A stretch of 64,000 nt of DNA from Macrophomina tecta (taxonomy: Eukaryota > Ascomycota > Dothideomycetes > Botryosphaeriales > Botryosphaeriaceae): the NCBI GenBank assembly GCA_024180945.1, contig JAKSGN010000020.1:992001-1056000 (forward strand). Reading direction: 5' to 3'. The position numbers and the translations under genes are program-made. The notes under the pieces were generated by a model. It was given only the letters and a program-made list of their open reading frames with translations. It was not told the origin of the DNA and made no database searches. Shown piece by piece: positions 57,720 through 64,000 of the stretch (position 1 is its first letter; every line of letters starts with the position of its first letter).

Positions 57720-60700
57720 CTCTATTAGCTTAAGTAAGCTATAAGGGTTGCGCCTTATTTTATAAAATAACATAAATAAATGACTGCTAATTGTGGAGTA
57801 GGAAAAGTTTAATAGCCGTAACGAAATAAGCGTGCTTCTAGTGAGGTAGGGCTTTAGTAAGACCGTCTACTAATATTACTATTATAGGCGTCTACTAAAG
57901 GTAAACGTTATCTACTTAGGCTTCCTAGCGCAGCCAATAGTAGTAAATATTTATATAACGTAGCTTAGTATTAAGCTTTCTAATGCTTTCTTATATAAGC
58001 TAAAGCATTTGCATATTATCGCATTATATTTTAATTTAGTAGTCTAGATCGAATTACACTCCTCTAAAAAGGCGTTTCTACTAGAAGTATTACTTAGCGG
58101 CTTCTAATAAGGCAAGAAGCTCGGCTTTGGTAGTTAAAGTTATAATAGTAGGCTACTTAATAGCCTTCTAATTAATAGCTACTCCGAATATAGTAATAAT
58201 TGAGCCTTGGTAGCTACGGCGCGTGTCCGGATTATTAATAAATACTATATTACTACTAATAGTAAAGATATTATTTTCGTCCTTATAGTTACCCTAAAAG
58301 AATAAGGCGAGCTTCTTAGTTCCTACTAAATAGCTAAGGAGCCTTTAGGAGAGCTTAAGATAGCAAGGAGACGAATTAGTAAGGTAAGATAATAGTACGG
58401 AATAGGCGTACGTAATATCTACCCTTATACTAGTAGCCGTAAATTATGCTAAGCTAATTCTACTTTAATAAAGGTAAATGTCTTACGCGCTTATATACGT
58501 GCCTTGGTTCGCTTAAAGCACTTTATCTAAAGGAAGCGGTATTAAAGGAAAGTAATTTTTACTAATACCGTAGCGAGTAATAAGGCTAGAGATATATAAT
58601 TCCTAGGAGAGCTATAAGAGCCTCTACTCTCGGTCCCTTATAATGCGTAAGGCTAGGAACTATTATACTTCTCCTAGAATTCTTATCTCGTAGCGTTTAA
58701 GTAGGTCTTCTTAGAAAGCGTTTATAAAAGGTTTATCTCGCTTATAGTATACTATAATAACGTTATCTACAAAGAAGAAGACGAACAGGCGATCGTTTAA
58801 GTATAGATAAGGGGTATTAGATACCTAAGTTAAACCGAGCTCTTCTAAGGATTTATAGAAGTACTATTACTAGAGAGCTAGTAACTCCTTAAGGCTATAA
58901 AGCGCTCGAAGTAAATAAAGGATTTAGCCTTATTTAAGCTTTAGTCCTTCTAGAGGTCGATAGTATATCTTTTCCTTAAGTAGAACATAAGGGAATGCGT
59001 TTATAACGTCGTACTAGCGTATTTCTAAGTCAAAAGCGTAGATTATAGTAATTAGGGCTCGGAAAATCCAAAAGGCAAGGGTAGCTATATAAGTATTCTA
59101 CTAAGTAGCCTAAAGGTCTCCTCTTATATAGATACGTGCCTTAACCTTAGTAAGCTAGCCGTGTTCATTAAGCTTATACTTAAATACCTAGGTAAGTAGT
59201 ATTACGTTCTTATTAAGGCTTTTCGCTTTACTAAGTGCCGCTATCTTCTATACCCCCTTACCCTAAAGTTTCTGGAGTTCTATTTAGATTGCCTCTAGTA
59301 GGTGGGTTTTTATTAAGTGGTTAAAGATATCCTTATAGAAACGAGGTTTAGGTGGTAGTTAATCTTAGTAAATGCGTAGTAGGCCTATAGGCGATGCTTA
59401 CGCTTTTACTATAGTAGATTCCTAGAAAGATATAAGAAAAGACGTAAATAGCATTTAGTAACTAAATATATTATTATAAATTAACGTAATATACGTATCT
59501 TTACGTGAGTTGCGAGTCCTTAATCCGTGGATAATTAGATTTAGATTAATATCCGCTGCGATATTACGTTCTCTTAGGGTACAGTTTCCTCTAGCGGCGC
59601 CTAGATTAGGTGGATTCTCGTATTAGACTAGTATAAGCTGGCCGAGTCCTCGTGATTATTAATTCTATTAATCTTCACCCCCTAAGCCTTAAGAGGCTAA
59701 GCCTTGAGAGGCTTATTATTGGACTAGAGTAAATCGATCTGGTAATGCATAATCTAAAGGATCTGGTGTTTATTTATTATGAATTAAGCCTACTTATAGG
59801 CTGCTTTTCGCATGCTGTTCGCGTGCTAGGCCTTTATTGGTTGATTCTAAAGGGCTTGGTAGATAATTTAGTTATACTCCTTGTGCTTAGGCGCCTAGGT
59901 GGCTATCTTAAGTCTCTGGAGTTTCTTGAGTTAATTAAATTGGAGCCGGTGATGGCTTATTACTAAGGTCAAAGAAGACCTTAGAATTCTAATCTAAGGG
60001 GATAATATCCTCCTTATAAAGCGTAATACGAGGAATAACTACCTCTTGCTCTTAATTTTACTCCTACTATTATAGAGCGAGTATCTTTTCTAGATCCTCT
60101 AGAGAGAACTTACTAGATTTATTAAAGATAACGTCTCTTAAGCGTACTACTCGGTCCTTTAGAGGATGCTAGATTCTATAGATATTAGTAGAGTTATATC
60201 TAACTAAATATCCGATAAGAACACATTTATTCAGCTTATTACTACGTGGAATATTCTTTAGTAGTAAGTAGACTTTATAGCTATAAACTCGAAAGTAAGC
60301 TACTTTTGGCTTCTTACTATAGACACGCTTAAATGGCGTTTCCCAATAGTGGCGCTTTATTAGAGTTCTATTATAGATGTAGACTGCTGCCTTGATAATT
60401 TTAGGCTATAGGTGCTTAGGCAGATTAGCACTAACTCGTAATAATCTTACTTTAATAATAATTAAGTGCCCTAAACGCTCTAATACGCCGTTCTACTAAG
60501 GGGTATACGGAGCTAATACTTTATAGATAACTCCCTACTACTTAAGCTACTACTTAAAGGCTCGTATAAGCGATACTTCTCTATCTAATCTAAGAAAGGC
60601 TACTAATTTACCAAATCTTATCTTAATTATTTAGATAATGTTAAGAAGGTGCTAGGTACACTTATCCTTAATTACGTAAGTAACCGCAAAAGTGAATTTA

Positions 60701-63027
60701 GTGGAAGCGCATTTAAGATACGTAATTTATTAGTAGCCGTTATTGGCTCGTGTTATATGTATTAAGTTAAATAAGACTCAAAAGAATACTTCTTCTAATA
60801 ATTTCTCTAGTTATATAGATCGTGAGATCTACTAGTATACCTTAGTACGAGCGTATATATTATAGTAATTAAATAGCTGCTAATCGGTAATTATAGCTCC
60901 TTATACCGCTTATAGCAAGGCTTAAATAGCTCTTTAGCCTATGTATATAAAGATTTTATGCTATTATATAGCTGGCAACGAGCGATTAGTAACATTTAAT
61001 ACTATAGCCGGTAGTTTATCTACTTTCTTATATTCCATAAAGAAGTAGTTTTAAGCGAAGGTTAGGTAGGCTATAATAAAGTCCTCTAAGTAGAGGTATA
61101 TGCGTTCTATATCTAACTCGATTTCCTTTTCTCTTGCCTTAGTAATAGAGACGAGGTTTACTATAAACGAGGGTACGTAGGCCACGTCTATAAGCTTAAT
61201 AGTGCGTAGGCCCTTATAGTTAGTAGTATATACTAGTGCCTTACTAAATAACTCGATCTTAACTGTAGAGTTTTCTAATATAACGTAGTTATCTAGCTCT
61301 ACGTCCCTTGTTTTAGTGTAGCGATTCTTTATATACTAATTATAAATATAGTGTGTTGTGCTAGTATCGATAATCTATAAGAGATTAAGCATTGTAGGCC
61401 TTAAAATGCGTTGTGCATTAAATAATAAGGTAACTATAGCTAGAAAGGATAATATTTTCTTATCTCCTTTACCTAGTTTTAGCTCTTATTTCTTTTAAGG
61501 AGCGTTGTCCTGCTTCTTCTAGCTTTGACCGTGATTTTAGCTATTTTTAAACCGTTTAATAGAGCGTTTAACTCTTCTCTTAATCTATAGATCCTCGAGT
61601 ACCTTATTAACCTTATCTTAAACCTCCTAGTTTAGTGTCTAATCTACTAGTCTAGCCTCTAGATTATAATATTTATATATATAGTAGAAGTAATTCTCGC
61701 TATATAAGTAGAAGGGTAGCTTTCTTTCCTACTTCTTATTTCTTAGTAAAATAGTAAAGGCTACTTTAGTAGCCTTCGGATTCTTAGCCGTATTCTAGCG
61801 TAAGTAGTTTTGGTAGTCGATAATTATTTTATAAAGCGACCTATTAAGCTTATTATACTATAGCTTAATCTTATAGGTTAAGGCCTAATAGGTATTAAGA
61901 GGGGTAAGCGCCTTAAGAAAGGTAATCTTGCCTCGATTACCTATAACTTCTAGAAGTTCGAGCTCCTCTACCTTAAACAGAGTCTCTTTCTATTATAAAA
62001 GCTATTTATCGATATTCTAGCTACTTAGAGGCTTCTTAAGCTAGTAAAGCTTATTAATAATAAGTTTCTCTTAAGTTTCCCTTATTAGCTAGAGCCGCGC
62101 CTTAAGCGCTATAAGCTAAGAATAGGGGTGCGAATCGCCCCTAAGCTTCTTTAGAATTAGGAGCAGTAATAGGCTTACTAAGTCCTTAATAATCGTTAAT
62201 AGATTATTAATCTTCTTTTTAAGCTTTTTATACTTAGATAGATCCCTTTTACGAGCTCTGATTTATATTTTATAGCGCTCCTAGGCTCTTTGTTAGTTTA
62301 GATTAGAGACTAGTAGCTCTGGAATCTTAGCTAGCTCACTTAGTTAAGAAGACTTCGATGGCTTTAATAGGTCGATATAGTTAAATATCTCGTATTTCTT
62401 AGCTCGTAATTAGATAATAAAGTACTATTTATCCCAATTATTAGCTGTCTTTAAGACAACGATAGGTTTAGAAGACGTTATAGTGTAGTATTACATTACG
62501 TCGTATTGTGTGCCAAAGGAGGTATAGGTAAGTTGCTAAAGTAGGCAGTAGGTATAAGGCCAATAAACAAGCCATTTACTTAAAAGTATTACTCTAAGGC
62601 GGTAGAAAAGTGCTACGCTTTAGGTAATAAAAAAGGCATATTATAGAAGACAACTAAAGTCCTCCGTTATAGAATATGTATGGTAAAAGAATACTAAGAA
62701 TAAACGTTCGGATACCACGGAACGCTCGGAATAGTATAATAAAGTGCTAGAAAGAATAGCTTAGAATACGAAAGATATCTAAGACGCACCTAGGCTTATA
62801 ACTATTAGAATAAGTAGTGTAACGGCTTATTTAATAGTAAATAGGATGAATTAGCATGTCTAGTAGAGGAAGGCCGTACAGGCTTTCCTTATACCTATCC
62901 TACCTACTAGAGTAAAACGGGTATGTAACTTGCTTACCTACTAAGATAGGTGTGCAATGAGTATAAGATATAACTAAATCTAAAACACTACTAAAAGTAA
63001 AATACACGTGATTAATCTAATAAATTA

Positions 63028-64000
63028 AAATCTAAAAGAGCTTTTATCTAACTAAACTCTCTTTTATCTACGGGGGCTATACTTCTATATTTAAAGAGTA
63101 TACGAATTATATAAGAAACTCGCCAGTTTAGTAGATATACTACTAGCTAAAATAGCTAAGAAGGTTTATAATAAGATTCTAGATACTTATAGAGAGTACT
63201 TAGACGTATTTTTAGACGAATAAGCTACTAAGCTACTATAATATACTAAGTTTAATTATACTATTAATTTTATTATAGGTTCTAAGCTATTATTAATACC
63301 TCTATATAGACTCTTCTAATCTAAACTACGAATCCTTAGAGAATATATTAATAAGGCCTTAGAACAGGGGTAGATTAGATATAGTAAGTTATCTATAGAC
63401 GCACCTATTCTCTTTACCCCTAAGATAGATAGCACTATATAGTTATATATAGATTATAGAGGCCTAAATAAGGTTATAGTTAAAAATAGCTATTTTATAC
63501 TACTAGTAGGCGAGCTACTAGACCGCTTAAGTACTATAAAGATCTTTACTAAACTAAACCTACGTAATACTTATTACTAAATCTATATAAAGAAAGGTAA
63601 TAAGTAGAAAATAATATTTAAGATGTATTATAAGTATTATAAGTATCTAGTTATACTATTTAGCTTAACTAATATACTTATAATCTTCTAGTCGTATATT
63701 TACCGAGCCCTAGAAGGCCTAGTAGATATAATTTACGTAGTATACTTAGATAATATATTTATATACTTAGTAGATAAGTCTTAGTACGTTAAATAGGTTA
63801 AATGTATTCTCTAAAGATTATATAATTAGAATCTCTACGTAAAACCATCTAAATATAGCTTTTATATAAAGTATATTAAGTTTCTAGGCTTTATTATTAT
63901 CTTCTAGGGAGTTATTATAGACCTTATAAGAGTCGAAACTATTAAGAACTAGTTAAAGTCGTAAAGCTACTATAATATTTAGGTTTTTCTAGGCTTTACT
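63028..64000 (+). pseudogene. RLG-G reverse transcriptase, RIP-inactivated, runs off the window
   Basis: Clear Ty3/gypsy RT on the + strand: YLDVFLDE near 63200, then KLLLIPLYRLF, INKALEQG, APILFTPKID, YIDYRGLNKVIVKNSYF (about 63448-63510), ELLDRLSTIKIFTKLNLRNTYY, ALEGLVDI, and VYLDNIFIY at 63740-63766, where the second catalytic Asp is Asn. It continues LYVKPSKYSFYI and FLGFIII. In-frame stops occur mainly at Gln, Trp and Arg sites. It is the continuation of 55187-57231 beyond RLC-B copy 2 and is cut by the window end. Confidence 0.92.

Larger units (their letters stand above)
57462..62787 (-). pseudogene. RLC-B copy 2 gag-pol, stop-interrupted
   Basis: The minus strand repeats the copia domains of copy 1 in the same order. 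The RT box at about 58762-58773 reads FVDN, with the second Asp changed to Asn. The integrase C-terminal stretch lies near 60100-60500 and gag near 61400-62400. The longest open frames (for example 59745-59966 on the + strand) are antisense and meaningless. As in copy 1, stops replace Trp, Gln and Arg codons. The two copies differ in which positions are hit, so each was mutated in place. Confidence 0.87.
57232..63022 (-). mobile_element. Ty1/copia element RLC-B copy 2, full length, inverted
   Basis: LTRs 57232-57451 and 62803-63022 are each 220 bases, flanked by AATTA (57227-57231 and 63023-63027). The primer site (minus strand GTTATAAGCCTAGG, ending at 62802) and purine tract (minus strand AAAGGGGGTG, next to 57451) give the minus orientation. 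It is the same length and structure as copy 1, and closely similar where compared by eye. Differences look mostly like C/T and G/A. Confidence 0.95.

Noticed and set aside
57573..57773. A 66-codon minus-strand frame rich in Leu, Ile and Tyr, like a small membrane protein
   Set aside because: It covers the hairpin and palindrome in the non-coding 3' region of RLC-B, and it is not an equally open frame in the other copy.
59745..59966. A 73-codon plus-strand frame
   Set aside because: It is antisense to the gag-pol of RLC-B copy 2 and has no domain.
6760..64000. Centromere
   Set aside because: An AT-rich RIP island full of retroelements can be centromeric in fungi, but nothing in the sequence separates this from any other heterochromatic repeat island.

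Overview
The window looks like filamentous ascomycete (Pezizomycotina) DNA. It has GT-AG introns of about 50-80 bases with CTRAC-like branch sites, cell-wall and membrane protein genes typical of moulds, Fot1/pogo, Ty1/copia and Ty3/gypsy elements, and the footprint of repeat-induced point mutation (RIP). It splits into two compartments: a gene-bearing left end (1 to about 6,760) and an AT-rich island of nested, RIP-mutated transposons (about 6,760 to 64,000).

The left end holds two spliced genes on the + strand. At 889-1316 is a 120-residue IFI6/IFI27-like (ISG12, Pfam Ifi-6-16) small membrane protein in two exons. At 2563-5535 is a seven-exon GH81 endo-beta-1,3-glucanase of about 833 residues. 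Its signal-peptide exon is not part of the long open frame and was placed by reading frame, splice phase and a TATA box. Between and after them are a decayed LTR fragment (1711-1912), a pentanucleotide microsatellite (5892-5926) and a 351-base inverted-repeat structure (6140-6490).

The island contains no intact host gene that I can see. I use working names. RLG-R is a Ty3/gypsy family with LTRs of about 740-790 bases; eleven LTR copies or pieces are in the window, and one largely complete minus-strand element (16612-31302) is broken up by later insertions. RLG-M is a Ty3/gypsy chromovirus with 367-base LTRs (46760-54163, minus). RLG-G is a partial Ty3/gypsy element running off the right end (55187-57231 plus 63028-64000). 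RLC-A is a Ty1/copia family with 611-base LTRs (33151-39355, and solo LTRs at 7389 and 23565). RLC-B is a Ty1/copia family with 220-base LTRs, with two full-length copies in opposite orientation (40546-46321 plus, 57232-63022 minus). T is an unclassified LTR family with a 37-base tandem array in its LTR. There is also a 628-base TRIM-like miniature LTR element (8293-8920) and two Fot1/pogo DNA transposons (20527-22365, 29409-31264).

The nesting gives a relative history. The TRIM, RLG-M and the second Fot1 lie inside RLG-R LTRs; RLC-B lies inside T and inside RLG-G; the first Fot1 lies inside RLG-R pol. Target-site duplications of 5 bases are visible for the TRIM (CTCTT), both RLC-B copies (TCTTT, AATTA), RLG-M (AAAAG), three solo RLG-R LTRs (TCTAT, ATCTA, AATAC) and one solo RLC-A LTR (AATAA). 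TA duplications flank both Fot1 elements. Most retroelement sequence has nearly lost the dinucleotides CA and TG, as expected from saturated RIP. The second Fot1 element and the solo LTR at 52070-52812 escaped almost entirely, so they are probably the youngest arrivals.
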